A DNA stretch of 64,000 bases from Streptomyces olivochromogenes (GCF_021538895.1 NZ_JADDRL010000016.1:52819-116818); one strand, 5' to 3'; counted from the stretch's first letter, positions 31,936 to 41,716 are shown. Notes: generated by a model not told the origin, from the sequence alone. Made by a program: numbers and translations.

Positions 31936-33447
31936 TCAGACGGGCGCCCCGCCCTTGATCTCCCGCCACACGCCCGGCAGCTCCTCCTCCACCGCCGCCG
32001 CCCGCCGCTCCTCGCGGCCGTACAGCAGGCCGTACGTGAACGCGCTCTCCCCTGCCGCGTGCGCGACGGCGGACAGCTCGCGCAGCGTCTGGCGGGCCAT
32101 GACGCTGTCCTGGTGGTCGCCGAGCAGGCTCTGCAGGGACTTCATGGACCTGGTCAGTGCGGCGGCCGGGTCGCCGAGGGCGGGGGTGGCGGTCTCGGCG
32201 GCGTAGCGGGTCCGCTTGGCCTTCTTGCGGGCGTCGTGCAGGGCCAGGTCGCGGTCGTGGCCGGGCGGCACTTCCATGCCCTGCTCGACCAGGTCGGAGA
32301 CCTTCGCGAAGTCGTTGCGTACGGCCTTGGCGATCACCTTCTCCGGTTTGCCGGCGGCCGCCTCCAGCAGGGGCGGGGTGGCGACCACGGCGTCCAGGTC
32401 GTCGAGGAGGGTCAGGTACCGCCGGGAGTCCAGGACGCCGATGAGACGGCTGCGCGCTCCCCCGTGGCTGGCGCTCGCCCAGAGCTGGAGCCGCTCGTGG
32501 ACGGGGCCGGAGACGAGTTCGGCGGGCACCTCGTCGAGGGCGGCCGTCAGGTGCTCGGTGAGCACCTCGCGGTCGCGGTCCAGGCCGAGCTCGGCCGCCA
32601 GCCACTTCAGCTCGACGCCGAGCCTGTCGGTGACGGTGCGGTCGAGGACCTTGCGGAAGGAGCGGAAGGTGCTGCGCATCCGGCGGGTGGCGACCCGCAT
32701 CCTGTGCACGGAGTCCTCCACGTCCTGGCGTACGGCCGGGTCGAGCTCGACGATCGCGTCGCGCTGGGCTCGCACGTAGGCGAGGACGTGGTCACCGGCG
32801 GTGACCGGGGCTTTCGGCTTCTTCGGCCCGCGGCGGGCCTTCTTTTTGGCGGGGGCGGTCTCGGCCAGTGCCCTGGCCAGCTTGGACGGCGAGTCGGACG
32901 GTCGTACGCCCGCCTTGCGCAGCCGCTTCTCGATCTTGTCGAGCAGGGTCGTCTCGACGCCGTCGGCGAGCTCGACCTCGATCTCGGTCCACTGGGCGGT
33001 GCCGCCGCCCTCCGTGAGCCGCTCGGCCCGTACGGCGTCCACGCTGACCTCGGCGAGCAGCGTGCCGTCGGCGTCGACGAGGTGGCGCAGGTCGCGGGCG
33101 GAGCGCAGCCGGACCACGGGGATCAGCTCGGCGTCGCGGACGCGGGAGCGCACCAGCGCGGCGAGCTCCTCGGGGAGGGTGTCGGAGAGCGGGGCCTGGA
33201 TCTCGTCGCGGACGCCGGTGGAGACCGGGAACTTCAGGTGCCAGCCGGCGTCGGAGCCTCCGGTGCGGCGGCGCAGGGTGATCGAGGACCGGGCGAGGCG
33301 TTCGTCGGCGGTGTCGTGGTAGGTGGCGTCCAGTTCCACGACGCCCTTGTCGAGGACGTTCGCCACCCCGCCGACGCGGGTGAGGTCGGGCAGGCCACTG
33401 TCGTCGGATTCGTACTTGCGCTCGATCTCGCGCTTCGTCTCCGCCAT
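31936..33447 (-). CDS. CYTH and CHAD domain protein
   Basis: A 503-residue protein. The N-terminal CYTH tunnel fold has the ExExK signature in REIERKYE (residues 6-13), then ATYHDTADERLARSSITLRR and WHLKFPV. A Lys-rich linker (AKKKARRGPKKPKAP, about 205) leads to a CHAD domain, a helical histidine-rich module (HRMRVATRRMRSTFRSF) that binds polyphosphate in characterised cases. The likely function is triphosphate or polyphosphate hydrolysis or binding. It is the second tunnel-fold protein in this window, after the VTC protein at 5937. Confidence 0.93.
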   Translation of the reverse strand: MAETKREIERKYESDDSGLPDLTRVGGVANVLDKGVVELDATYHDTADERLARSSITLRRRTGGSDAGWHLKFPVSTGVRDEIQAPLSDTLPEELAALVRSRVRDAELIPVVRLRSARDLRHLVDADGTLLAEVSVDAVRAERLTEGGGTAQWTEIEVELADGVETTLLDKIEKRLRKAGVRPSDSPSKLARALAETAPAKKKARRGPKKPKAPVTAGDHVLAYVRAQRDAIVELDPAVRQDVEDSVHRMRVATRRMRSTFRSFRKVLDRTVTDRLGVELKWLAAELGLDRDREVLTEHLTAALDEVPAELVSGPVHERLQLWASASHGGARSRLIGVLDSRRYLTLLDDLDAVVATPPLLEAAAGKPEKVIAKAVRNDFAKVSDLVEQGMEVPPGHDRDLALHDARKKAKRTRYAAETATPALGDPAAALTRSMKSLQSLLGDHQDSVMARQTLRELSAVAHAAGESAFTYGLLYGREERRAAAVEEELPGVWREIKGGAPV

Positions 33448-33541
33448 GAACCGAATCTAGTGGTATGCGGGCCCGGATGGCAGTGCACCATCGAAGTGAA
33501 TGGCGAGAAAACTCCAGTGAACGGAAAAGTGAAGGTGGCGG

Positions 33542-34189
33542 TCAGGTGGTGACGAGTTCCCGGAGGGCGGGGCCGCCGGGAAAATGGCCGCCTTCGACCG
33601 TACGAGGGCAGACGACGATCTCGGCGTGCTCGAACTGGTGGTACGAGATCGGCTCCGGCCGCTGGGTGATCACCAGCACGTTCGGCCCCACGGCCCAGGT
33701 GACGTACCGGGCGGCGTACTTCGGCCGGCGGATGTCGTAGTGCGCGGGGCCCAGCCGGTCGGTCATGAGCCGGACCACCGACTCCGCGTGCGCGTCGAAC
33801 TCCGCGCGCCAGGCCCCCGGCTCACTGCGCCAGCCGGGCAGGGCGCCCCAGTAGTCGTCGGGGAGCAGCTCGCCACCGATCGTGTAGAGGTACGAGAACG
33901 GCATCGCGACATAGCCGTCGAGGTACGTGAAGTGTCCGAGCGGCGATATGAGGTCGCACTCCGGGATGTCCGGCGCGGTCTCGTACGCCGGGTCCTCCAG
34001 GGCGTCGTCGAGGGTCCGCCAGCCCAGCTCGCCGAGCGCCTGCTCGGCGGTCCCGGGACCGGTCAGGTCCAGCTCGGCGATGCCGACGAGCCCGTGGGCC
34101 GGCTCCGGGGTGACGGGGCACAGGGCCACCCTCGCGTGGTCCTCCTCCTCGGCGGACCCCGTCCCCGTGTGGGACTCCCCCTCGGACAA
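33542..34189 (-). CDS. Hypothetical protein between rodA and CYTH-CHAD
   Basis: A 215-residue soluble protein, function unknown. The conserved-looking core includes GYVAMPFSYLYTIGGELLP, DDYWGALPGWRSEPGAWRAE and KYAARYVTWAVGPNVLVITQ. The start is not obvious: no ATG is near. TTG 34189 follows GGGGAGG with ideal spacing, giving MSEGESHTGTG; a GTG about 20 codons inside is another choice. It starts 12 bases after rodA ends, so it belongs to the mre-rodA transcription unit. Confidence 0.65.
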   Translation of the reverse strand: MSEGESHTGTGSAEEEDHARVALCPVTPEPAHGLVGIAELDLTGPGTAEQALGELGWRTLDDALEDPAYETAPDIPECDLISPLGHFTYLDGYVAMPFSYLYTIGGELLPDDYWGALPGWRSEPGAWRAEFDAHAESVVRLMTDRLGPAHYDIRRPKYAARYVTWAVGPNVLVITQRPEPISYHQFEHAEIVVCPRTVEGGHFPGGPALRELVTT

Positions 34190-34200
34190 CGCGGCCTCCC

Positions 34201-35400
34201 CTACGCCGACATCGGTCGCTGCACACGAATGGACTGCAACAGCCCCACCGCCACCCACACCGCGAACATCGACGAGCCGCCGTACGAGACGAAGGGCAGC
34301 GGCAGACCGGTGACCGGCATGATGCCGAGGGTCATGCCGATGTTCTCGAAGGCCTGGAAGGCGAACCAGGCGACGATGCCGGCGGCCACGATCGTGCCGT
34401 ACAGCTCGGTGGTCTCGCGGGCGATGCGGCAGGCGCGCCACAGGACGACGCCGAGGAGCAGGATGATCAGGCCGGCGCCCGCGAAGCCGAGTTCCTCGCC
34501 CGCGACCGTGAAGACGAAGTCCGTCTGCTGCTCGGGGACGAACTGGCCGGTGGTCTGGGAGCCGTGGAACAGGCCCGCGCCCATGAGTCCACCGGAGCCG
34601 ATCGCGATGCGGGCCTGGTTGGTGTTGTAGCCGACGCCGGCCGGGTCCAGGTCCGGGTTGGCGAACGCCGCGAACCGGTTGATCTGGTAATCGTCCAGGA
34701 TGTGCAGCTGCCAGACGGCGATGGCGCCGAGCGCGCCCGCGCCGAGCAGGCCGAAGACCCACCGGTTGGAGGCGCCGGAGGCGAGCAGCACGCCCAGCAC
34801 GATGATCACCATGACCATGACCGAGCCGAGGTCGGGCATGAGCAGCACGACCATGATCGGTACGGCGGCCAGGCCCAGGGCCTGAAGGACCGTGCGCTGG
34901 TCCGGGTACTTCTTGTCGCCCGCGTCGACCCGGGCCGCGAGCAGCATCGCCATGCCCAGGATGATCGTGATCTTCACGAACTCCGAGGGCTGGAGCGAGA
35001 AGCCGCCGCCGAGCACGATCCAGGAGTGGGCGCCGTTGACGGTGGAGCCGAGCGGCGTCAGCACCAGCAGGATGCCGAAGACCGACAGGCCGTAGAGGAT
35101 CGGCACGGCGTTGCGCAGGGCGCGGTGGCCGAGCCAGACCGTGCCGATCATCAGGGCGAGCCCGATGCCGGTGTTCATGACGTGCCGGATCAGGAAGTAG
35201 TACGGGTCGCCCTGGTTGATCTCGGTGCGGTTGCGGGTCGCGGAGAACACCAGCAGGGCGCCGATCATGGACAGCGTGAGGGCGGCCAGCAGTATCGGCC
35301 AGTCCAGGCGCCGGGCCAGCGAGTCACGGGCGAACAGGCGCGTCCAGGCTGCGCGCTGGGGGCCGTACCCGCGGACGGAGAAGCTGTTCGCGCCGGTCAT
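34201..35400 (-). CDS. rodA: Rod shape-determining peptidoglycan polymerase RodA
   Basis: A 399-residue SEDS-family glycosyltransferase that polymerises lipid II with PBP2. About ten transmembrane helices. Family marks: GAHSWIVLGGGFSLQPSEFV, VLLMPDLGSVMVM, RFAAFANPDLDPAG and late LPFVSYGGSSMFAVWVAVGL. ATG 35400 overlaps the pbp2 stop by four bases, so the two partners are translationally coupled. In Streptomyces this cluster serves spore wall and envelope integrity rather than vegetative rod growth. Confidence 0.96.
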   Translation of the reverse strand: MTGANSFSVRGYGPQRAAWTRLFARDSLARRLDWPILLAALTLSMIGALLVFSATRNRTEINQGDPYYFLIRHVMNTGIGLALMIGTVWLGHRALRNAVPILYGLSVFGILLVLTPLGSTVNGAHSWIVLGGGFSLQPSEFVKITIILGMAMLLAARVDAGDKKYPDQRTVLQALGLAAVPIMVVLLMPDLGSVMVMVIIVLGVLLASGASNRWVFGLLGAGALGAIAVWQLHILDDYQINRFAAFANPDLDPAGVGYNTNQARIAIGSGGLMGAGLFHGSQTTGQFVPEQQTDFVFTVAGEELGFAGAGLIILLLGVVLWRACRIARETTELYGTIVAAGIVAWFAFQAFENIGMTLGIMPVTGLPLPFVSYGGSSMFAVWVAVGLLQSIRVQRPMSA

Positions 35401-37646
35401 GGGAGCATCCTCCGGCTACCCCTCCGGCGGGCCCGCCTGCGGGTGGTGCGGTTGTTCGTCTCGGGCGAGGCGGTGGTCGCCGCGGGCTGCGAGGCGTCCG
35501 GGGAGGGCGAGCCGGACGGGCTGGCCTGCACGTCCTTGGCCGGGTCGCCCTTGACCTTCGGGGCGGCGATCGTGCCGTCCGTGCGGACCTTCGGCAGCTT
35601 CTTCTCCGGCGAGGGCAGCAGCGCCTTCTTCTGGTTGACGGAGCCGTCCGGCTGGACGCCGTACATCGCGCTGTAGATGTTGCGCACGGCCTCACCGGAG
35701 GCGCCGGAACCCGTACCGGCCTGGGCGATGGTCATGATGACCGTGTAGTCCTTGGTGTAGGTGGCCAGCCAGGACGTGGTCTGCTTGCCGTAGACCTCGG
35801 CGGTACCGGTCTTGGCGTGCAGCTCGATCTTGTCCTGGGGCCAGCCGCCGAACTTCCAGGCGGCGGTACCGCGGGTGATGACGCCCGCGAAGGCCTCGTT
35901 CATGCCCTTGAGGGTGGCCTGGCTGGCCGGCAGCCTGCCGTTCTTCCTGGGCTTGATCTCCCGCACGGACTTGCCGTCGGGGCTGATGACCGCCTTGCCG
36001 ATGGTCGGGTGGTACATGGTGCCGCCGTTGGCGACGGCGCCGTAGATCGCGGCCTCCTGGATCGGCGTGACGAGGGTGTCGCCCTGGCCGATGGAGTAGT
36101 TGATCTCGTCACCCTCGCGCATCTTGTTGCCTTCGAGGCAGTTCTCGTACGCGATCTTCTCGACGTACGAGCCGTCCTTCTTGCCGCTCTTGCACCAGGC
36201 GACCTTGTTGGCCTTCCAGTAGTTGAGCTTCCACTGGCGGTCGGGGATACGGCCGGTGACCTCGTTGGGCAGGTCGACGCCGGTCTCCTTGCCGAGGCCG
36301 AACTGGTGGGCGGTCTTGAAGAACCAGTCCTTGGGCTCGCCCTTCTTCGGGTTGATGCCGCCGTCCTTCTTCCACTCCCGGTCGGCGAGTCCGTAGAAGA
36401 CGGTGTCGCAGGAGACCTCCAGGGCCTTGCCCAGCGAGATCGGGCCGAAGCTCTCGCCCTCGAAGTTCTTGAAGACCTGGCCGCCCACCGAGTACGAGCT
36501 GGTGCACGGATAGCCGCCGTCCCACCCGTAGCCGGCCTGGACCGCGGCGGCCGTGGAGACCACCTTGAACGTCGAACCGGGCGCCGCCTGACCCTGTATG
36601 GCCCTGTTGAGCAGCGGGTAGTCGGAGTTCTTGCCGGTGAGCGCCTTGTAGTCCTTGGCCGAGATGCCGCCGACCCAGACGTTCGGGTCATACGTCGGCG
36701 CGGACGCCATCGCGACGATCCGGCCGGTCTTGGCCTCCATCACGACGACGGCGCCGGAGTCGGCCTTGTAGTTCTCGCCGGTGATCTTGTCGAACTGCTG
36801 GCGGGCCTTCTTCATCGCCACGTTCAGCTCGTACTCGGCGACCCGCTGGACGCGGGAGTCGATGCTGGTGACCAGGTTGGAACCCGGCTCCGCGGCATCC
36901 GACTTGGCCTTGCCGATGACGCGGCCGAGGTTGTCGACCTCGTAGCGGGTGACGCCCGCCTTGCCGCGCAGCTCCTTGTCGTACTGCCGCTCCAGGCCGC
37001 TGCGGCCGACCATGTCGGAGCGCAGGTAGGGCGAGTCGGTGTCCTTGGCCTGCTGGATCTCGTTGTCGGTGACCGGCGAGAGATAGCCGAGGACCTGGGC
37101 GGTGTTGGACTTGCCGGGGCCCGCGTAGCGGCGCACGGCCTCCGGCTCGGCGGTGATGCCGGGGAAGTCCTCGGAACGCTCGCGGATCTGCAGGGCCTGC
37201 TTGGCGGTGGCCTCGTCGGTGATCGGGATCGGCTGGTACGGCGAGCCGTTCCAGCAGGGCTGCGGGGTCTTGGCGTCGCACAGCCGGACCTTCTGGCGGA
37301 CCTCCCGGGCGTCCATGCCGAGGACCCCGGCGAGCTTGGTGAGGACCGCCTTGCCGTCGTCCTTCTGCTTCAGCAGGTCGGTGCGGGAGGCGGAGACCAC
37401 CAGACGGGTCTCGTTGTCGGCGATGGCCACGCCGCGCGCGTCCAGGATCGAGCCCCGTACGGCCGGGTCGACGACCTGCTGGACGTGGTTGCCGGAGGCC
37501 TCCTTCTGGTACTCGGCGCCCTCACGGATCTGCAGGTACCACAGGCGGCCGCCGAGGGTGCCGAGCAGGGAGAGGACGAGGATCTGGATGACGACGAGTC
37601 TGATCTGGACCCGTGGGGTCCGTCCGGTCTCGGGAATGTTGGTCAC
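35397..37646 (-). CDS. mrdA: Penicillin-binding protein 2 (class B transpeptidase)
   Basis: A 749-residue class B PBP, partner of RodA. One N-terminal membrane helix (about 14-34), a dimerisation domain, then the transpeptidase domain with SxxK in PGSTFKVVST, SCD in EVSCDTVFY at the SxN position, and KTG in HAKTGTAEVYG. The C-terminal 90 residues are a disordered Pro/Ser/Lys tail ending RRRARRRGSRR, which is unusual and may bind wall polymer or membrane. First start ATG 37646. It lies 80 bases after mreD. Confidence 0.95.
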   Translation of the reverse strand: MTNIPETGRTPRVQIRLVVIQILVLSLLGTLGGRLWYLQIREGAEYQKEASGNHVQQVVDPAVRGSILDARGVAIADNETRLVVSASRTDLLKQKDDGKAVLTKLAGVLGMDAREVRQKVRLCDAKTPQPCWNGSPYQPIPITDEATAKQALQIRERSEDFPGITAEPEAVRRYAGPGKSNTAQVLGYLSPVTDNEIQQAKDTDSPYLRSDMVGRSGLERQYDKELRGKAGVTRYEVDNLGRVIGKAKSDAAEPGSNLVTSIDSRVQRVAEYELNVAMKKARQQFDKITGENYKADSGAVVVMEAKTGRIVAMASAPTYDPNVWVGGISAKDYKALTGKNSDYPLLNRAIQGQAAPGSTFKVVSTAAAVQAGYGWDGGYPCTSSYSVGGQVFKNFEGESFGPISLGKALEVSCDTVFYGLADREWKKDGGINPKKGEPKDWFFKTAHQFGLGKETGVDLPNEVTGRIPDRQWKLNYWKANKVAWCKSGKKDGSYVEKIAYENCLEGNKMREGDEINYSIGQGDTLVTPIQEAAIYGAVANGGTMYHPTIGKAVISPDGKSVREIKPRKNGRLPASQATLKGMNEAFAGVITRGTAAWKFGGWPQDKIELHAKTGTAEVYGKQTTSWLATYTKDYTVIMTIAQAGTGSGASGEAVRNIYSAMYGVQPDGSVNQKKALLPSPEKKLPKVRTDGTIAAPKVKGDPAKDVQASPSGSPSPDASQPAATTASPETNNRTTRRRARRRGSRRMLP

Positions 37647-37726
37647 TGCTGCTGCCTCCCCCTCTCAGTGTGTGTCTGTGTCATGTCCGACGAAGCTGTG
37701 CGCGCCGCTCACGAACTCCCCTGTCG

Positions 37727-38404
37727 TCACAGCCGCTTGACCCCCTTGATACGCCCGACGCGCGTGGTGCGCGTACGGGCCTTGGTCTTCAGGCCGCCCA
37801 GGCCCCCGCGCTGCCCGCCGATCCTGAGGCCGGTGCCGGAGGAGAGCCAGCCGGAGGAGATGTCGGTGGCCTTGGTGGCGGAACCGGCCTCGGCGAGCGG
37901 GTCGTTCTCCGCGCGGCGGGCCAGCGCCATGATGCCGGGGACGACGAACGGGGCGAGCAGCAGGTCGTACAGGGCGGCCGAGATCAGCAGGCCGCCGAGG
38001 CCGACGTGCCGGGCGGCGGTGTCGCCGACGAGGGCGCCGACGCCGGCGTAGAGCAGGGTCGAGCCGATGGCGGCGGCGACCACGACGAGCATCGGGCCGG
38101 TGGCCGACTTGATGCGGCCGCTCTCCGGCTTGATGAGGCCGGCCAGATAGCCGATGACGCACAGCACCAGGGCGTAGCGGCCGGCCGCGTGGTCGGCGGG
38201 CGGGGCGAGGTCGGCGAGCAGGCCCGCGCCGAAACCGACGAGGGCGCCGCCGACATGGCCGTAGACCATGGCCAGGCCGAGGACGGTGAGCAGCATCAGG
38301 TCGGGGACGGCGCCCGGCAGATGCAGGCGGGCGAGGACGCTCACCTGGATCACCAGGGCGACGACCACCAGCGCGGAGGAGAGCAGGATCCGGTTGACAC
38401 GCAT
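37727..38404 (-). CDS. mreD: Rod shape-determining protein MreD
   Basis: A 225-residue integral membrane protein with five or six helices (VNRILLSSALVVVALVIQVS at the start, LMLLTVLGLAMVYGHVGGAL, GFGAGLLADLAPP). The length exceeds E. coli MreD because of a basic cytoplasmic tail of about 60 residues, as seen in streptomycetes. It lies 13 bases after mreC and links MreBC to RodA/PBP2. Confidence 0.92.
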   Translation of the reverse strand: MRVNRILLSSALVVVALVIQVSVLARLHLPGAVPDLMLLTVLGLAMVYGHVGGALVGFGAGLLADLAPPADHAAGRYALVLCVIGYLAGLIKPESGRIKSATGPMLVVVAAAIGSTLLYAGVGALVGDTAARHVGLGGLLISAALYDLLLAPFVVPGIMALARRAENDPLAEAGSATKATDISSGWLSSGTGLRIGGQRGGLGGLKTKARTRTTRVGRIKGVKRL

Positions 38405-38417
38405 GGGGATTCAGCTC

Positions 38418-39359
38418 CTACTGCTGCGGCTCGTCGGTGGCGGTCGCGTCGGCGGACGGGGTGACCGTGACGGTCACGGTCGGGGTGGGGGTCGGCTTGG
38501 GCTTGGCCGGCAGGACCTCGTCGCGGGGGTCCTTCTTCGGGGCCTGGACGACCACGCCGACGATGTCGAGCTTGGTGAAGCCGACGAACGGCGTGACGTA
38601 GAGGGTGCGGGTCAGGCCGCCGCCGGAGGGGTCGATACGGGAGACCACACCGACCGGCACGCCGGGCACGAACGGCCTGTCGGCCTGCGAGCCGAAGGTG
38701 ACGAGCCGGTCGCCCTTCTTCACCTCCGCCTTGCCGTTGAGGAGTTCGACGCGCAGCGGGCGGTCGCCCTGCCCGGAGGCGAAGCCGAGTTCGTCGCTGC
38801 CCTCCATGCGGGTGCCGACGGTGAAGTCGGGGTCGTTGGCGAGCAGCACGGTGGAGGCGTCGGGTCCGACGGTGGTGACGCGGCCGACCAGGCCGTCGCC
38901 GTTGAGGACGGTCATGTCGCGCCGGATGCCGTCGTTGGCGCCGACGTCGATGGTGATGGTCCAGGAGAAGCCCTGCGCCGACCCTATGGCGATGACCTCG
39001 GCACCCTTGATGCCGTACTGCCCCTCGCCCGCCACCTTCAGCATCTTGTCGAGTTGCTTGAGGCGGCTGCGGTTGCGGTCGTTGCTGCCGAGCTTCGCCT
39101 TGAGGGCCGCGTTCTCCTTCTCCAGCCGGGCGAGCCGGTCGTGCCGCTCGCCCGAATTACGGACGGCCGACACGGCGTTGCCGACGGGATCGACCGCCGA
39201 CGACACCCCGTTCTCGATCGGGCCGAAGACCGCGGCGGCGGCCTGTCGGGCACCGTCGACCGGGGAGTTCTGGCCGCCTCGGATGTCCACCGTGATCAGC
39301 GCGAACGCGATGGCGATCAGCAGCACCAGGAGCAGCCGGCTCTCTTTCGTGTCCCTCAC
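38418..39359 (-). CDS. mreC: Rod shape-determining protein MreC
   Basis: A 313-residue bitopic protein. An N-terminal transmembrane helix (about 8-24) is followed by a coiled coil (DRLARLEKENAALKAKL, about 68-85) and the paired beta-barrel MreC domain (VIAIGSAQGFSWTITIDVGA, VGRVTTVGPDASTVLLANDP). The C-terminus is a Pro/Thr linker ending in acidic residues. MreC connects cytoplasmic MreB with extracellular PBPs. It is 162 bases after mreB, long enough for a secondary promoter. Confidence 0.94.
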   Translation of the reverse strand: MRDTKESRLLLVLLIAIAFALITVDIRGGQNSPVDGARQAAAAVFGPIENGVSSAVDPVGNAVSAVRNSGERHDRLARLEKENAALKAKLGSNDRNRSRLKQLDKMLKVAGEGQYGIKGAEVIAIGSAQGFSWTITIDVGANDGIRRDMTVLNGDGLVGRVTTVGPDASTVLLANDPDFTVGTRMEGSDELGFASGQGDRPLRVELLNGKAEVKKGDRLVTFGSQADRPFVPGVPVGVVSRIDPSGGGLTRTLYVTPFVGFTKLDIVGVVVQAPKKDPRDEVLPAKPKPTPTPTVTVTVTPSADATATDEPQQ

Positions 39360-39521
39360 GTGCGGCGGCCGTGCCCTTCCTCATTGGAATTCGGGTGGCC
39401 CCCGAGAGCGCCAACCCGAAGCGCAAACCCTGGGGGCCCGTTTGTGGGAGCTAATGCCTCTATATCAACGATCCGCCGTACGAGAGGAGATCATCTCGTA
39501 CGGCGGAATCGAAGAGTTACT

Positions 39522-40541
39522 TCATCTGCGCGGCTGGGCGTCCAGAACCTGCTGGAGCGCCTCGAACTCCTCGACACACTTGCCGGAACCCAACGCCACG
39601 CTGTCCAGCGGGTCCTCGGCGATGTGGATCGGCATGCCGGTCTCGCGGCGCAACCTTTCGTCGAGTCCGCGCAGCAGCGCGCCGCCACCGGTGAGCACGA
39701 TCCCTCGGTCCATGATGTCGCCGGACAGCTCCGGCGGACACTTGTCGAGCGTGGTCTTCACGGCGTCGACGATGGCGTTGACGGGCTCCTCGATCGCCTT
39801 GCGCACCTCGGCGGCGGAGATGACGACGGTCTTGGGCAGCCCGGAGACGAGGTCCCGGCCGCGGATCTCGGTGTGCTCGTCGGCGTCGAGGTCGTACGCC
39901 GAGCCGATGGTGATCTTGATCTGTTCGGCGGTCCGCTCACCGAGAAGGAGGCTGTACTCCTTCTTGATGTGCTGGATGATCGCGTTGTCCAGCTCGTCGC
40001 CCGCGACGCGGATGGACTGGGCGGTGACGATGCCGCCGAGCGAGATGACCGCGACCTCCGTGGTGCCGCCGCCGATGTCCACCACCATGTTGCCCGTGGC
40101 CTCGTGGACCGGCAGGCCGGAGCCGATGGCGGCGGCCATGGGCTCCTCGATGATGTGCACCTGGCGGGCGCCGGCCTGCGAGGAGGCCTCGATGACGGCG
40201 CGGCGCTCGACGCCGGTGATGCCGGACGGCACGCAGACGACGACGCGCGGCCGGGCGAGGTAACGCCGCTTGTGGATCTTCAGGATGAAGTAGCGGAGCA
40301 TGCGCTCGGTGATCTCGAAGTCGGCGATGACGCCGTCCTTCAGCGGGCGCACGGCAACGATGTTGCCGGGGGTCCGCCCGATCATCTTCTTGGCTTCGGC
40401 GCCGACCGCCAGGATGCCACCGGTGTTCGTGTTGATCGCGACGACGGACGGTTCGTTGAGTACGATCCCGCGACCCCTGACGTACACCAGCGTGTTGGCG
40501 GTCCCGAGGTCGACAGCCATGTCACGGCCGATGAACGACAT
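39522..40541 (-). CDS. mreB: Actin-like rod shape-determining protein MreB
   Basis: A 339-residue bacterial actin. Phosphate-1 motif [14 protein letters not shown], phosphate-2 [19 protein letters not shown] and adenosine motif [13 protein letters not shown] are all present. ATG 40541 ([10 protein letters not shown]) is preceded by TGGGGA. ATG 40553 would add MGNS. It heads the mre operon; ndk is 322 bases upstream on the same strand with a hairpin in between. Confidence 0.95.
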   Translation of the reverse strand: MSFIGRDMAVDLGTANTLVYVRGRGIVLNEPSVVAINTNTGGILAVGAEAKKMIGRTPGNIVAVRPLKDGVIADFEITERMLRYFILKIHKRRYLARPRVVVCVPSGITGVERRAVIEASSQAGARQVHIIEEPMAAAIGSGLPVHEATGNMVVDIGGGTTEVAVISLGGIVTAQSIRVAGDELDNAIIQHIKKEYSLLLGERTAEQIKITIGSAYDLDADEHTEIRGRDLVSGLPKTVVISAAEVRKAIEEPVNAIVDAVKTTLDKCPPELSGDIMDRGIVLTGGGALLRGLDERLRRETGMPIHIAEDPLDSVALGSGKCVEEFEALQQVLDAQPRR

Positions 40542-40718
40542 TGAGTTCCCCATCAGGATTCGTCTGGCCTTCCCGGGAGCTTTTGAGGGCAATTCAGGTC
40601 GGCGAAGTGGGTGCTGTGACGTGAAGGCTTCCATCGTAGACGCGCCTTCACGAACACTGCGCGAGGGTCTTCGCCATTGTCAGCAGATGGCGTAGCGCCT
40701 CGCTTGTGGAGACGGGCC

Positions 40719-40742
40719 ATCGGGGGCACTCGTTCCCCCGAT
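40719..40742 (-). terminator. Hairpin between ndk and mreB
   Basis: Perfect 8-bp stem ATCGGGGG / CCCCCGAT with an 8-base loop, 122 bases downstream of the ndk stop. It probably ends ndk transcription; the 322-base gap otherwise shows only presumptive mreB promoter DNA without a motif I would name. Confidence 0.5.
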
Positions 40743-40863
40743 CGCCACGCATATGCCGAGCGGTGGCCGAAAACGCACCTCCGCCGCAGGTCACAGAATT
40801 GCTACGACTGACGTACCCTCAGAAAATTTGACGAAAAGTTCGCGACCGCCAACCCCCGGAGGG

Positions 40864-41277
40864 TCAGGCGCGACCCGGGAAGAAGATCTTGACCTCGCGC
40901 TCGGCGGACTCCTCGGAGTCGGAGGCGTGGATCAGGTTCTCGCGGACGATGACGCCGTAGTCGCCGCGGATGGAGCCGGGGGCGGCGGCGATCGGGTCGG
41001 TCGGGCCGGCCAGGGCACGCAGACCCTCGATGACCCGCTCGCCCTCGACGATCAGGGCGACGACCGGGCCGGAGGCCATGAACTCCACCAGCGGCTCGTA
41101 GAAGGGCTTGCCCTTGTGCTCGCCGTAGTGCTGCTCCAGGGTGTCCTGGTCCAGCGTGCGCAGCTCCAGCGCGGTGATCTGCCAGCCGGCCTTGCGCTCG
41201 ATGCGGCTGATGATCTCGCCGGTCAGGCCACGACGGACGGCGTCGGGCTTGAGGAGGACGAGGGTGCGCTGAGTCAC
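40864..41277 (-). CDS. ndk: Nucleoside diphosphate kinase
   Basis: A 137-residue NDP kinase that balances nucleoside triphosphates via a phosphohistidine. It begins TQRTLVLLKPDAVRRGLTGE, and the active-site histidine lies in RENLIHASDSEESAE near residue 115. Length and sequence are standard. ATG 41277 follows AAGGAG. It lies 63 bases after the DUF4233 gene. Confidence 0.97.
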   Translation of the reverse strand: MTQRTLVLLKPDAVRRGLTGEIISRIERKAGWQITALELRTLDQDTLEQHYGEHKGKPFYEPLVEFMASGPVVALIVEGERVIEGLRALAGPTDPIAAAPGSIRGDYGVIVRENLIHASDSEESAEREVKIFFPGRA

Positions 41278-41340
41278 GGAGGGCTCCTTCTTGCAGATGT
41301 GTGCGGTGGGACGAGGCTACAGGGCGTGTCCCAGTGGCTG

Positions 41341-41709
41341 TTACGCAGCGTCAGGTGTAGAGGAGTCGGCCTGCGCGGCCGCCTGAGCCGCGAAACGCGC
41401 CTTCGCCTCGTCGACCTTTCGTCCGAAATGCACCGACGCCCACCACAGCGCCGCGAACACCAGGCCCATGAAGTACATCGTCGGGACGAAGACGCCGGAG
41501 GCGATCAGCGCGATCTGCAGGGCCCAGCCGAGGGCGATCCCGCCCGGCCGCGTGATCACGCCGCACAGCGCCACGCACAGGAACATCGCGATCCCGCTGA
41601 CCAGCCACACCGTGGAGGTCGACAGGTCCGGGTCCTTCATCGCCACCAGAGCGGCGAAGCCGATGACGAAGAACTCGCCGATCAGGGTCGAGGAACAGAG
41701 CGTACGCAC
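41341..41709 (-). CDS. DUF4233 membrane protein
   Basis: A 122-residue protein with four transmembrane helices (EFFVIGFAALVAM, VWLVSGIAMFLCVALCGVI, LGWALQIALIASGVFVPTMY, FMGLVFAALWWASVHFGRK). It belongs to the DUF4233 family, conserved between folC and ndk in actinobacteria. It starts seven bases after the folC stop, so the two are surely co-translated. Role unknown. Confidence 0.88.
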   Translation of the reverse strand: MRTLCSSTLIGEFFVIGFAALVAMKDPDLSTSTVWLVSGIAMFLCVALCGVITRPGGIALGWALQIALIASGVFVPTMYFMGLVFAALWWASVHFGRKVDEAKARFAAQAAAQADSSTPDAA

Positions 41710-41716
41710 GGGAGGA

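Noticed and set aside
35817..38051. 744-codon plus-strand ORF antisense to pbp2
   Set aside because: Shadow of the PBP2 gene, whose SxxK, SCD and KTG motifs are intact.
38268..40544. 758-codon plus-strand ORF antisense to mreC/mreB
   Set aside because: Antisense shadow; MreB and MreC are unambiguous.
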